Below are positions 8,805 through 16,811 of a stretch of 64,000 nt of DNA, piece after piece. The position numbers and the translations under genes were made by a program. Each line of letters opens with the position of its first letter. Position 1 is the stretch's first letter. The stretch spans positions 23,500 through 87,499 of the IMG/VR virus record IMGVR_UViG_3300008108_000169; one strand, 5' to 3'. Below the pieces are notes generated by a model. The model had not been told where the DNA came from. It saw nothing but the letters and a program-made list of their open reading frames with translations, and searched no databases. This stretch comes from a virus.

Positions 8805-8835
8805 CCCGGTATCCTGTATTATATTTACTACCGGG
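8805..8835 (-). promoter_or_regulatory. Hairpin overlapping the csgF ribosome binding site
   Basis: CCCGGTA (8829-8835 read on minus) and TACCGGG (8805-8811) form a perfect 7-bp stem around a 17-nt AT-rich loop. The GGG of the stem is also the first part of the csgF SD, so folding would mask it. A TAAATAT run in the loop could also be a late-promoter core. Confidence 0.5.
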
Positions 8836-8858
8836 GAGGAACTTATTAAGCGACAATA

Positions 8859-10376
8859 TTATGTTGCTATACCTGCATTCTTTTTTACTGTATCAAGTTC
8901 GTCTGGTTCTGCAGGTTCTTGTGGAATAATTTGTGGTTGATCTTGTTGTGGTTGAACTGCTGTAGGTGTTGTATTGCTAGGTGGTAAACTTGGAGTAAGT
9001 TTAGTCTTGGCCTGCATAACTGTTAATTCTGATAATAACGGTTCCATAGTAATGGAATTCCAAATCTTTTTATTATCACCAGTAGCATGATATCCCATCT
9101 TAACTAAACTTTTACCTGAGTTTTTATCGAAGATGTTTATTTCAGGTCTTGGCTCTCCGTTGTTACTTACACCTTCTCTATAGGAAACAGTTAGGTCAAT
9201 ATTACCTGCAACTAATTTTTGCATTAGACCCTTAAAATTGTGTACTGTACTGATGCCTTTTTTTCCTAGTTGCACAAGACGAACTGTGTCATCACCTTTT
9301 GTAGCATGATGTACAATTACTGATGCTATTCGAGATATAACTCCAGCTTCGTCTCTAGCGTCAAATCCTGCTAATTGTTCTTTTAGTTGACGAGTTGCTT
9401 CTTTATAGGCCTTAGTCCAAAAGGCTACTTTAGTGGTTGGAGTCCTTTTTGGTGTATCGATAGTAACACCAAGAGGTCCGAAAAAGTTTACAGTACTTTG
9501 CCATATCCCCTTACTGCTTTTAACATCAGATGTTATTGATCCTGCGCCTTGTTGTCCAAATTGACTACTACCTGCTTTTAAACTAATCTTGAGATTTTTC
9601 AAAGGTCTAACTTCACCGTTGGCTGTTCTCACAAACGCTTCGATGTCTGTCTTTTTGCCTTTTTGATCACTCATTCCGTCGCTTTGGACCCAGATAGCAT
9701 CAACCTTTCCATTCTTATAAAAGTAGTCTGCGTATTTGTCTATCTGTCCGCTATTAGCATAATGAACAGCACTAGGTAACAAGGGACTATATGTTTCCCA
9801 GAAACTAGGAGACTGCATAAACACTTTTGTAGGTTCACGGACTGCTACTGTAAATTTAATAATGTCAGCAATTTTACTATTCTTATCAGCTACTGTATAT
9901 GTACTATTTCCTTGGCTGATTGCTTTATTAAGACAATCAATCACGTCTTTATCTGTAATGTCTTCTATACTATTGCTACCGCGCTTGATTAGTTTAGCCA
10001 CGACAGCCGCACTTAAAACAGGCTCTGAGAGATCTCCTACATTCCCTTCTGTACTGCCTTTTTGTCCTGGGGCATGTACTAGACCGCTTTGTATGCTATT
10101 ATCGGTTCCAACAATATCTATGTATGTTTTATTTGGACGTTTGAAACTTCTAACAACGCTGCCAGTCCCAAATTGTATTTTAGGAGTTCTTGCAGGAGAA
10201 CTTTTAATCCATTCTAAATCTTCGCTGGGATCAAAATCAGGTACTATCTTTTTAATAGCAGTTAATAGGGACTTGCCCTTCGCTGACGATGCTCCTACAC
10301 GAACTTTGTGTCCGTAGGAATACTTGTCTTTTCTGGTAAAAATGCTGGCTTCGCCGATAATTTCAAAGGTCTTCAT
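8859..10376 (-). CDS. Large phage protein with capsid-targeting-like N-terminus, possible PD-(D/E)XK-type core
   Basis: About 505 aa when started at the ATG at 10374-10376 (MKTFEIIGEASIF). A longer frame to 10409 exists but overlaps the pcyX end. The N-terminus closely resembles the T4 internal-protein targeting peptide MKTYQEFIAE, cut after Glu by the head protease. The middle (about 200-300) has KVDAIWVQSDGMSD, KKTDIEAFV and LKNLKISLKAGSSQFGQ, a pattern that could be a nuclease D...ExK core, but I cannot confirm it. The C-terminus is Pro/Gln-rich. It follows pcyX by 8 nt, with an ATAAATA core between them. Possibly packaged in the capsid. Confidence 0.7.
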   Translation of the reverse strand: MKTFEIIGEASIFTRKDKYSYGHKVRVGASSAKGKSLLTAIKKIVPDFDPSEDLEWIKSSPARTPKIQFGTGSVVRSFKRPNKTYIDIVGTDNSIQSGLVHAPGQKGSTEGNVGDLSEPVLSAAVVAKLIKRGSNSIEDITDKDVIDCLNKAISQGNSTYTVADKNSKIADIIKFTVAVREPTKVFMQSPSFWETYSPLLPSAVHYANSGQIDKYADYFYKNGKVDAIWVQSDGMSDQKGKKTDIEAFVRTANGEVRPLKNLKISLKAGSSQFGQQGAGSITSDVKSSKGIWQSTVNFFGPLGVTIDTPKRTPTTKVAFWTKAYKEATRQLKEQLAGFDARDEAGVISRIASVIVHHATKGDDTVRLVQLGKKGISTVHNFKGLMQKLVAGNIDLTVSYREGVSNNGEPRPEINIFDKNSGKSLVKMGYHATGDNKKIWNSITMEPLLSELTVMQAKTKLTPSLPPSNTTPTAVQPQQDQPQIIPQEPAEPDELDTVKKNAGIAT

Positions 10377-10381
10377 ACGAA

Positions 10382-10388
10382 TATTTAT
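10382..10388 (-). promoter_or_regulatory. Late promoter core ATAAATA, nearly leaderless
   Basis: ATAAATA ends 5 nt before the ATG of the 505-aa gene and overlaps the pcyX stop codon. If used, the transcript would begin at or next to the start codon. Confidence 0.4.
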
Positions 10389-11080
10389 CGTATTTCTGGG
10401 AACAGACAATCCTGGATAAAAACACGTACATCTTCCTCGTCTAAACCTAAACTTGTCATAACACGGGGTGTATGGGGGTTTTGTTTTTGATTTTGTGCGT
10501 AATAGTTCTGTTCAAAAGTAGTGTCTGCAACCATATTATTAGTTTGACCCACAGTTTCTAGGTAGTGTTCAATACCCTTTTCAGCCATAGCAAATATCTG
10601 ATCTAGTTCTGTTTCATCTTGCACATTGCCTGCGGCAACCATGCTAGGACTAAAAATACGTTTTGCCCAATCAGGAAGCTCACGTTCTCTGCGCCATTCT
10701 AGTTTCGATGCTTCATTAGCGAACCAATCACACATAGGATGTTCTTTATCAGAGGTAGGACTATAATCGTAAAAACAGCCAGTGATCTTACGAGCACCGG
10801 CAATAACATCAAAACCAAATATAGGAGCAGGATTGTGTATATGTGGGAAGATGCAACAGTGCATCATCCACAGTCCTTTTGTTTCTCGGGCATCTACTAC
10901 ATCAACGTGGGCTCTTCGATAATTACCTGATGACCATACACGATTAACCCATCCTGGTTGATTAAATCGATTCATTCCAGGTTCGAATACTTCTATTCCA
11001 GTATCGTTAAATGATTTTTCTAAGAGATGCTGGATACTGATCAATGTATCCCAAACTTTACTCTGCTGGTTGTTCAACAT
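10385..11080 (-). CDS. pcyX: Ferredoxin-dependent bilin reductase, PcyX/PebS type
   Basis: About 231 aa. Starts considered are ATG at 11080 (preferred) and TTG at 11083. The signature LWMMHCCIFPHIHNPAPIFG then FDVIAG places His75 and Asp92 where PcyA-family enzymes have their catalytic His and Asp. FDBRs reduce biliverdin with ferredoxin electrons to open-chain bilins; viral PcyX and PebS make phycoerythrobilin by a four-electron reduction. The start lies within the end of the heme oxygenase gene (about 23 nt overlap), so the two are coupled and the biliverdin product can pass directly. PcyX rather than PebS is inferred from the alphaproteobacterial-phage context; phylogeny would decide. Confidence 0.87.
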   Translation of the reverse strand: MLNNQQSKVWDTLISIQHLLEKSFNDTGIEVFEPGMNRFNQPGWVNRVWSSGNYRRAHVDVVDARETKGLWMMHCCIFPHIHNPAPIFGFDVIAGARKITGCFYDYSPTSDKEHPMCDWFANEASKLEWRRERELPDWAKRIFSPSMVAAGNVQDETELDQIFAMAEKGIEHYLETVGQTNNMVADTTFEQNYYAQNQKQNPHTPRVMTSLGLDEEDVRVFIQDCLFPEIR

Positions 11081-11618
11081 CAACGATTTCCATCATCTGT
11101 TCGAAGGTCTTAGCGGCAAAGTCAAAGCATACCTTTGCTTCTTCTGCTAGACTGTCATCAAGTTTGGTACGGATTATTTCTTTAATTTTTTCAGGTTCGT
11201 CGCCAAACTGATAATACTTACCTTGGCCCGGAACACGTTTAGCAATCATCTGTCCGCCGCTAAGGTCTCCCATATGGCGAACATAGATATGAGCCATTAG
11301 TTTGTTAGGATCGTTTTTGATGCTTAGAATATACTTTAAGTATTCGTCAACTACGGGAAAGATTTTAGGTTGACCATAGTCTTCTTTCCATAGCTCTAGA
11401 AAATCTTCTAGGATAGCCGGTGCTCTACGAATCTCAGGAATATCTTGGAATAGACCGTGCGGCATAGCACACACTTCTAACACTTCGTACATAAGATGTT
11501 GATTCTTGAGATATGTTGCGTAGATCTTAGGATCAACGTGTCCGGAAAATAAGACTTTAACAAAAGGCCTAGTTTCTGCTCTTCGATGTTGTTCCCAAGT
11601 TAGTTCTTTTAAACTCAT
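11058..11618 (-). CDS. ho1: Heme oxygenase (biliverdin-forming)
   Basis: 186 aa, a normal length for soluble HO1. The proximal heme ligand is His11 in WEQHRRAE and the distal helix motif GDLSGGQ is at 117-123. It converts heme to biliverdin, Fe2+ and CO using ferredoxin or another reductant. It overlaps clpS by ATGA upstream and pcyX downstream, so it sits in a clpS-ho1-pcyX chain. The small soluble form without a membrane tail agrees with phage enzymes known from marine viruses. Confidence 0.93.
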   Translation of the reverse strand: MSLKELTWEQHRRAETRPFVKVLFSGHVDPKIYATYLKNQHLMYEVLEVCAMPHGLFQDIPEIRRAPAILEDFLELWKEDYGQPKIFPVVDEYLKYILSIKNDPNKLMAHIYVRHMGDLSGGQMIAKRVPGQGKYYQFGDEPEKIKEIIRTKLDDSLAEEAKVCFDFAAKTFEQMMEIVDVEQPAE

Positions 11619-11917
11619 TCTTCCTCCAACTTAATTTGTAAAGGAAACCCGTTACTTCTAGCTTGGTTAGTTGCTTCAACTGCTTTCGCTTCGGCAATCT
11701 CAAAACTGTAAACTCCGGCGATACCGCTACCTGTTTCGTGTACAGTTAGCATAATCTCTTGAGCACTATCTATTGAGTGTCTAAATATTTCCATTAATAT
11801 GGAAATAACAAACTCCATAGGAGTCGAGTCATCATTAAGAAGTATAACCTTCCAACGCTTAGGTTCGCTTACAGTAACCTTAATCTTTTCATCTAGTTGG
11901 ATATCTGTGCTAGGCAT
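11615..11917 (-). CDS. clpS: ClpS adaptor protein
   Basis: 100 aa. RWKVILLNDDSTPMEFVISI is the ClpS core that binds N-degron substrates and delivers them to ClpAP. VHETGSGIAGVYSFEIAEAK completes the fold. The N-terminal 20 aa are a flexible extension as in bacterial ClpS. It lies downstream of dnaK and the hsp20 remnant and overlaps ho1 by four bases. A phage ClpS could redirect host Clp proteolysis toward or away from selected proteins; that role is inferred. Confidence 0.93.
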   Translation of the reverse strand: MPSTDIQLDEKIKVTVSEPKRWKVILLNDDSTPMEFVISILMEIFRHSIDSAQEIMLTVHETGSGIAGVYSFEIAEAKAVEATNQARSNGFPLQIKLEEE

Positions 11918-11941
11918 GTCTTTCTCTTTTTTTTAAGTAAT

Positions 11942-11959
11942 GGGGGAGTTTCCTCCCCC
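11942..11959 (-). terminator. Stem-loop with GAAA tetraloop between hsp20 remnant and clpS
   Basis: On the minus strand GGGGGAG and CTCCCCC form a perfect 7-bp stem around GAAA. No U-run follows (CATTACTT then A-rich), so it may be an attenuator or an RNA-processing/stability element rather than a classical terminator. Confidence 0.55.
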
Positions 11960-11971
11960 GGGTTTCAAAAC

Positions 11972-12310
11972 TTATTTAATCTCGATAGTACGAGGCTTTA
12001 GTGCTTCTGGAATAATACGCTCTATTTGTATCTTGAGCATACCGTCCTTAACTTCTGCACCCTTAACTTCCATATACTCTGCAAGAGTAAATGTTTGTTC
12101 AAAATCACGAGCCGCTAATCCACGATGCAAGTATTCTTTAGTTTCGTCTACATCGATAGACTTAGTGCCTGAGATCATTAGTTGATCTTGGTCAACTTCG
12201 ACTGTAATTTCCTCTTTGGTAAATCCTGCAACAGCAACCTCAATGCCATATTCATTTTCAGTATACTTAGGGCCCGACCATCGGCACCCTACATTTTTAT
12301 TATAAGACTG
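11972..12310 (-). pseudogene. N-terminally truncated Hsp20 (alpha-crystallin) chaperone
   Basis: The frame encodes an alpha-crystallin domain: ENEYGIEVAVAGFTKEE, then SGTKSIDVDETKEYLHRGLA and FTLAEYMEVKGAEVKDGMLK, ending RTIEIK. Phage Hsp20 proteins normally have 30-50 more N-terminal residues and a start codon. Here the frame is open up to the dnaK stop with no ATG/GTG/TTG upstream of the domain, and the residues just before it (KNVGCRWSGPKYT) look unnatural. It is in the same frame as dnaK, separated only by TAA. Translation from an internal ATG (12178) would give 68 aa lacking half the domain. A deletion, an assembly join or dnaK readthrough are the options. Confidence 0.75.
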
Positions 12311-14206
12311 TTAGTCTTTTTTATCAACCTCTTTGAACTCCGCATCTACGGTTTGTTCGCCTTGGGTTGTTTGGCTTTGAGCGGCAGACTCAGAGGCTTG
12401 CTTTTTGGCAAACACTGGACTAGCCGATTCAAATAGTTTTTGTACTGCGGTGTCGATCGCAGACTTATCTTCGCCTTTGATAGCATCCTCGACTGCTGTT
12501 TTTGCAGTTTCAAATAAAGACTTTTCTTCGTCTGACAATTGATCCTTGTAAGTATCAAAATCTTTGTTAATCGAATGAACAGCACCTTCTGCTTGGTTGC
12601 GAGCTTCAATAAGTTCCTTAGCCTTCTTATCAGCTTCGGCATTTTCTTCTGCCTCTCGAACCATACGTTGTATTTCTGCTTCTGAAAGTCCTGAATCCGA
12701 TTTAATAGTAATTTTATTTTCTTTACCAGTCGACTTGTCCTTAGCACTGATGTTCATGATACCGTTCGCGTCAATGTCAAAAGTAACTTCGATCTGGGGC
12801 ATGCCGCGTGGAGCAGGATTAATACCGTCTAATTTAAATTCGCCAAGTGTTTTATTGTATTTGAATAACTCACGTTCGCCTTGTGCTACTTTAATATCAA
12901 CAGCTGGTTGATTATCTTCTGCTGTTGAGAATGTTTGACTGGCCTTAGTTGGGATTGTTGTGTTCTTTTGAATCAACTTAGTAAACACACCTCCCATTGT
13001 TTCGATGCCTAGAGATAATGGAGTAACGTCTAGCAATAGAACGTCTGTCTTATCTCCTCCCAACACCGCACCTTGGATGGCAGCACCGGCAGCAACGGCC
13101 TCGTCTGGATTGACGTCTTTACGTGGAGCCTTACTAAACAGTTTCTCAACTGCTTCCTGTACTTTAGGCATACGTGTTTGACCACCGACAAGGATAACTT
13201 CATCAATGTCGCTTGCGCCTACACCCGCATCTTTTAGTGCTTGTTTACAAGGATCGATAGACCGCTGGATTAGATCTTCGACCATTGATTCAAACTTAGC
13301 ACGGGTAATAGTAACATTCATGTGCTTAGGCCCAGATGAGTCGGCTGTAATATAAGGTAAATTTACTGCTGTTGATTGTGTGCTTGACAATTCAATCTTA
13401 GCTTTTTCTGCGGCATCTTTTAGACGCTGTAATGCCAACATGTCTGTCTTTAGATCAATACCATTTTCTTTCTTAAACACTTCAACAAGATGATCCATAA
13501 TACGTTGGTCAAAGTCTTCGCCGCCTAGGAATGTATCGCCATTAGTTGACAACACTTCGATTTGTTTATCGCCTTCGACGTTGGCAATTTCAATAATACT
13601 GATGTCGAATGTACCGCCACCGAGGTCATATACAGCAACCTTGCGGTCTTTCTTATCTTGTTTATCAACACCGTAGGCTAGAGCAGCCGCAGTTGGTTCG
13701 TTGATAATACGTAATACTTCCAAACCTGCAATCTTACCTGCATCTTTAGTTGCTTGTCTTTGACTGTCGTTAAAATATGCAGGAACTGTGATGACAGCTT
13801 TTGTGACTGCTGTACCAAGATAGTCTTCAGCAGTCTTTTTCATCTTGCGTAGAACTTCTGCGCTAACCTGTGGAGGTGCAAGTTCTTTATCTTGTGCCTT
13901 GATCCAAGCATCACCGTTCTTTGCTTCTGTAATTTCATAAGGCATTAAATCAATATCCTTCTGAACTTCTTTTTCAGAAAACTTACGGCCAATTAAACGC
14001 TTGGCGGCATAGATTGTATTTTTTGGGTTTGTGACTGCTTGTCGTTTTGCTGTTGCACCTACTAAAATTTCTTCTGGTGTGTACGCAACAATTGATGGTG
14101 TTGTACGGGCGCCTTCTGAGTTTTCAATAACTTTAGCTACACCGTTTTCTAGGATGGCTACGCAACTATTTGTGGTGCCAAGGTCAATACCTATGATTTT
14201 GCTCAT
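12311..14206 (-). CDS. dnaK: Chaperone DnaK (Hsp70)
   Basis: About 631 aa from the ATG at 14204-14206, preceded by AAGGAG; a longer frame to 14230 lacks an SD. Complete ATPase domain: [14 protein letters not shown] (phosphate 1), [14 protein letters not shown] (phosphate 2), [14 protein letters not shown]. The substrate-binding domain starts after [13 protein letters not shown] and a helical lid follows. The C-terminus ends [12 protein letters not shown], like bacterial DnaK. Full-length DnaK on a phage is uncommon; it may assist folding of the many phage proteins. The TATAAATA core at 14266-14273 and the hairpin at 14232-14266 lie upstream. Confidence 0.97.
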   Translation of the reverse strand: MSKIIGIDLGTTNSCVAILENGVAKVIENSEGARTTPSIVAYTPEEILVGATAKRQAVTNPKNTIYAAKRLIGRKFSEKEVQKDIDLMPYEITEAKNGDAWIKAQDKELAPPQVSAEVLRKMKKTAEDYLGTAVTKAVITVPAYFNDSQRQATKDAGKIAGLEVLRIINEPTAAALAYGVDKQDKKDRKVAVYDLGGGTFDISIIEIANVEGDKQIEVLSTNGDTFLGGEDFDQRIMDHLVEVFKKENGIDLKTDMLALQRLKDAAEKAKIELSSTQSTAVNLPYITADSSGPKHMNVTITRAKFESMVEDLIQRSIDPCKQALKDAGVGASDIDEVILVGGQTRMPKVQEAVEKLFSKAPRKDVNPDEAVAAGAAIQGAVLGGDKTDVLLLDVTPLSLGIETMGGVFTKLIQKNTTIPTKASQTFSTAEDNQPAVDIKVAQGERELFKYNKTLGEFKLDGINPAPRGMPQIEVTFDIDANGIMNISAKDKSTGKENKITIKSDSGLSEAEIQRMVREAEENAEADKKAKELIEARNQAEGAVHSINKDFDTYKDQLSDEEKSLFETAKTAVEDAIKGEDKSAIDTAVQKLFESASPVFAKKQASESAAQSQTTQGEQTVDAEFKEVDKKD

Positions 14207-14231
14207 ATCTGTTCTCCTTATGTTAAGCAAG

Positions 14232-14266
14232 AATATTGTAGAACCCTATTGGCGTCCTACAATATT
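14232..14266 (-). promoter_or_regulatory. 10-bp hairpin between guaC and dnaK
   Basis: AATATTGTAG and CTACAATATT are perfect inverted repeats around a 15-nt loop. It lies just after the guaC stop and before the dnaK SD, so it could end guaC messages, be the dnaK 5'-UTR hairpin, or both. Confidence 0.6.
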
Positions 14267-14273
14267 ATTTATA
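14266..14273 (-). promoter_or_regulatory. T4-type late promoter TATAAATA upstream of dnaK
   Basis: A perfect 8-of-8 match to the T4 late promoter core on the minus strand, overlapping the guaC stop and about 60 nt upstream of the dnaK start. Confidence 0.6.
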
Positions 14274-15294
14274 CCTGTTTTTCAAAAATATTATTATACT
14301 GGGTGTTTACTCTAACGAATGTAGTACACTTAGATAACTGCTTTAGAGTCGGAGCACCGACGTATGTACATGTACTACGTAACCCTCCTAGGATATCTAG
14401 TACAGTATCTTCTACAGGGCCTTTGTATTTTACCTGTACAGTACGGCCTTCACTGCTACGATAACTAGCAACACCGCCGTGATGTTTGTCCATAGCAGTA
14501 TCAGAGCTCATACCGTAAAATGTAACCTTACCGTCTTTGACTTCACCGCCACCTTCATCATGCCCAGCTAGCATGCCGCCTAGCATTACAAAGTCCGCAC
14601 CAGCCCCGAAAGCCTTAGCAACATCACCAGGGCAAACACATCCGCCGTCAGCAATAATATGCCCGCCAAGACCATGAGCGGCATCGGCACACTCAATAAT
14701 AGCACTAAGCTGTGGGTAGCCCACACCAGTTTGGATACGAGTAGTACAAACGCTACCAGGGCCAATGCCCACTTTAACAATGTCCGCGCCACGTAAAATT
14801 AACTCCTGTGTCATGTCTCCGGTAACCACATTACCGGCAATAATAGTTTTATCTGGATGTTTAGTTCTAACACGTTCAACAAAATCGCCAAAGTGTTCAC
14901 TATAACCATTTGCAACATCTATACAAATAAATTTTATTGTCGGTAAAACACTTAAGGTGATATTTAATACTTCAAATGCTTTGTCGCCTGTGCCTGTAGA
15001 AACTGCCAGATATTCTTCATTCAGATCATTAATGTGATCAAACCAGTCTCTTACTTCAAGACTTTTAACTAGACAAGTAAACATATTATGATTTTGCAAT
15101 GACTTGGCCATAGCAAATGTGCCTACGCCGTCCATGTTACTGGCCATGATAGGCACACCGATCCATTCTTGTTGACTGTGTCTAAATTTATATTTTCGAT
15201 TAAGCTCAACATGCTGTCTACTTGCGAGCTTACTACGTTTCGGGCGAATTAAAACATCTTTAAAATCTAAAAGAATTTCATTTTCAATACGCAT
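14269..15294 (-). CDS. guaC: GMP reductase (IMPDH/GMPR family)
   Basis: 341 aa, normal for GMP reductase. [11 protein letters not shown] carries the catalytic Cys183; [16 protein letters not shown], then [14 protein letters not shown], are GMPR-type rather than IMPDH-type (no CBS domains). The enzyme deaminates GMP to IMP with NADPH, feeding purine salvage. The gene begins 3 nt after the exonuclease gene. Together with NrdA/NrdB it suggests remodelling of the host purine pool for phage DNA synthesis. Confidence 0.9.
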   Translation of the reverse strand: MRIENEILLDFKDVLIRPKRSKLASRQHVELNRKYKFRHSQQEWIGVPIMASNMDGVGTFAMAKSLQNHNMFTCLVKSLEVRDWFDHINDLNEEYLAVSTGTGDKAFEVLNITLSVLPTIKFICIDVANGYSEHFGDFVERVRTKHPDKTIIAGNVVTGDMTQELILRGADIVKVGIGPGSVCTTRIQTGVGYPQLSAIIECADAAHGLGGHIIADGGCVCPGDVAKAFGAGADFVMLGGMLAGHDEGGGEVKDGKVTFYGMSSDTAMDKHHGGVASYRSSEGRTVQVKYKGPVEDTVLDILGGLRSTCTYVGAPTLKQLSKCTTFVRVNTQYNNIFEKQV

Positions 15295-15297
15295 TTT

Positions 15298-15885
15298 TTA
15301 TCTTTCATTTGAAAAGGGCGAGATCATTTTACCATCATAGGTAGTGCTTGATCTCAAAGCATTATACACATTTTGAATACCTACCGCCTGGTTCCATGCA
15401 TCTTGTAGTGCGTGGTGTGCGGTTACTGGGGGTCGATGTGGATTGATTCCAAGATCGAATGCTGTACGAACATCTCGAACTTGCCAGAAACTCCAAGGAA
15501 CTGCTTTGTTTAATCTCTTAAACACATTTTCACAAATGACTATGTCAAAGCCTGCACCATTTGACCAAACACGTTTCGCACCCCAACAGAATTTGTACAG
15601 TTGATCGAATGCTGTTCGAATATGTACTCGATCTTTTCCTTCTCCGAACGCCTCGTCTTGTGCTTCCTTGCTCTGGTTTGACCACCATGCGATGGTATCA
15701 TCATTTACAGCCAATCCTAGATCGTGACAGCTATCAAGGTCGACTCGAACATAGAAGCTTTCCATTTGGGGTTCTTGAAGATCTTTACCAAAAGGATCAA
15801 ACTTAACTGCTCCTATGGTAAGAATGGCGGCATCGTTTGATGTCGCCAAAGTTTCTAAGTCAATCATTACATCTGTATTAGCCAT
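15298..15885 (-). CDS. DnaQ-like 3'-5' exonuclease (DexA/Rv2179c type)
   Basis: 195 aa. VMIDLETLATSNDAAILTIG gives the DxE of motif I of DEDD exonucleases; WSNGAGFDIVICENVF is motif II and PVTAHHALQDAWNQA motif III. T4 DexA and Rv2179c are relatives that degrade single-stranded nucleic acid 3'-5'. It is driven by a strong sigma70-like promoter (15913-15941), so it is probably early, and is followed closely by guaC. Confidence 0.87.
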   Translation of the reverse strand: MANTDVMIDLETLATSNDAAILTIGAVKFDPFGKDLQEPQMESFYVRVDLDSCHDLGLAVNDDTIAWWSNQSKEAQDEAFGEGKDRVHIRTAFDQLYKFCWGAKRVWSNGAGFDIVICENVFKRLNKAVPWSFWQVRDVRTAFDLGINPHRPPVTAHHALQDAWNQAVGIQNVYNALRSSTTYDGKMISPFSNER

Positions 15886-15912
15886 ATACTCTTTCGTTAT
15901 TTGAGAGTATAT

Positions 15913-15941
15913 ATTTTAACACGAAATGTTATTGATGTCAA
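15913..15941 (-). promoter_or_regulatory. Sigma70-like promoter for the exonuclease gene
   Basis: Minus strand: TTGACA (15936-15941), 17-bp spacer, TAAAAT (15913-15918), about 28 nt before the ATG. Confidence 0.8.
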
Positions 15942-16168
15942 TACATTTTTGGTGGTAATTGCTCTTTTTGGAGTTTCTTTTTCCAACGGGCTTTCGCGGC
16001 ACCCTTGGCACGTTTACGAGCAGTAGTTGGTTTCTCGTAAAACTCTTTTTTACGCAGGTCGTCTAGAATACCTGCGTCTTCAACCTTACGCTTAAATCTT
16101 TTAAGTGCTTGATTTATGTTTTCGTGATCTTTTACGATAACACCTGTACCTTTACTCTTCTGAATCAT
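15938..16168 (-). CDS. rpsU: Ribosomal protein bS21
   Basis: About 76 aa from the ATG giving MIQKSKG, chosen because GAGG lies 7 nt upstream; a longer frame to 16195 has no SD. NINQALKRFKRKVEDAGI, LRKKEFYEKPTTARKRAK, then AKARWKKKL is classic bS21. Cellular bS21 sits near the anti-SD region of the 30S subunit and aids initiation. Phage copies are known in marine phages and may bias ribosomes toward phage mRNA. It overlaps the preceding gene by 17 nt. Confidence 0.95.
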   Translation of the reverse strand: MIQKSKGTGVIVKDHENINQALKRFKRKVEDAGILDDLRKKEFYEKPTTARKRAKGAAKARWKKKLQKEQLPPKMY

Positions 16169-16556
16169 TATCATCCTCTTCTGTAAATTGTTCAACTATT
16201 CCGTCCAAATCCCAAATTCTATTTTTACTAATCAAATTATAAGGAGTTGTTTCGTCTAATGTTATATAGTGTGAGTTTGGTTTTGCCAACATAAAAGTGA
16301 TAAAACTTTTAGTAATCGGATCGCAGTTATCGACATCGATAATCACTACGTCAACTTGTTGGCTAACACTTAACATCCATGCTATATCATCGTCATTATG
16401 ATCGTATATAAAAATGTTGAGATCATCTAAACACTTACTAAGAATAGTTTGAAATTGCTGTTTAACTGCATTCGAAGGTTTAACTAACAGATAGCTTAAA
16501 TTGTCATTAAAAAGTTTATCCGGCGGTGTTATTACCGTTATTTTTCCTAAGTTCAT
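16152..16556 (-). CDS. Conserved hypothetical phage protein (134 aa)
   Basis: Not recognised. 134 aa with an alternating hydrophobic pattern (VDVVIIDVDNCDPITKSFIT, then FMLAKPNSHYITLDE) that looks like a Rossmann-type alpha/beta fold, and a very acidic C-terminus (EEDDNDSEE). It overlaps the bS21 gene and, at its own start, the end of the upstream frame described at 16516-16811. Role unknown. Confidence 0.75.
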   Translation of the reverse strand: MNLGKITVITPPDKLFNDNLSYLLVKPSNAVKQQFQTILSKCLDDLNIFIYDHNDDDIAWMLSVSQQVDVVIIDVDNCDPITKSFITFMLAKPNSHYITLDETTPYNLISKNRIWDLDGIVEQFTEEDDNDSEE

Positions 16557-16811
16557 ATATCCTACTTACAAATTCTTTTAATCTTTCAGGGCTATAGTTT
16601 GCAAACTTAGGCCCTTTTGTTTTTGTTTCTTCTACAAACTCGTACAGAGCAGGATCTGTGTATCTGTCGATGATTAGATCGTTAAAATTATCCAATCCAT
16701 AAAGCCTATATAATTCGTCCTTAGGTTTAACTGTGTTGCCTATTCTTGACCAAATTGAATTTTCACTTTGTTCAGCGTTTTGTACATATCCTGTTACGAT
16801 CTGTTCTTGAC
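16516..16811 (-). pseudogene. Out-of-frame C-terminal continuation of the membrane coiled-coil protein
   Basis: This frame has no start codon but codes for natural-looking protein: EQIVTGYVQNAEQSENSIWS, RLYGLDNFNDLIIDRYTDPA, LKEFVSRIYELRK. It lies in the -1 frame relative to the gene at 16794-18023 and continues it without a gap. One extra A near 16803-16811 would join the parts as QVKEQIVTGY. I take it as the C-terminus of that protein, separated by a one-base deletion, an assembly error or frameshifting. Confidence 0.6.

Noticed and set aside
12311-12330. Functional DnaK-Hsp20 readthrough as the default annotation
   Set aside because: TAA is a strong stop, and the joined residues look non-native; a truncated or mis-assembled hsp20 is more likely.
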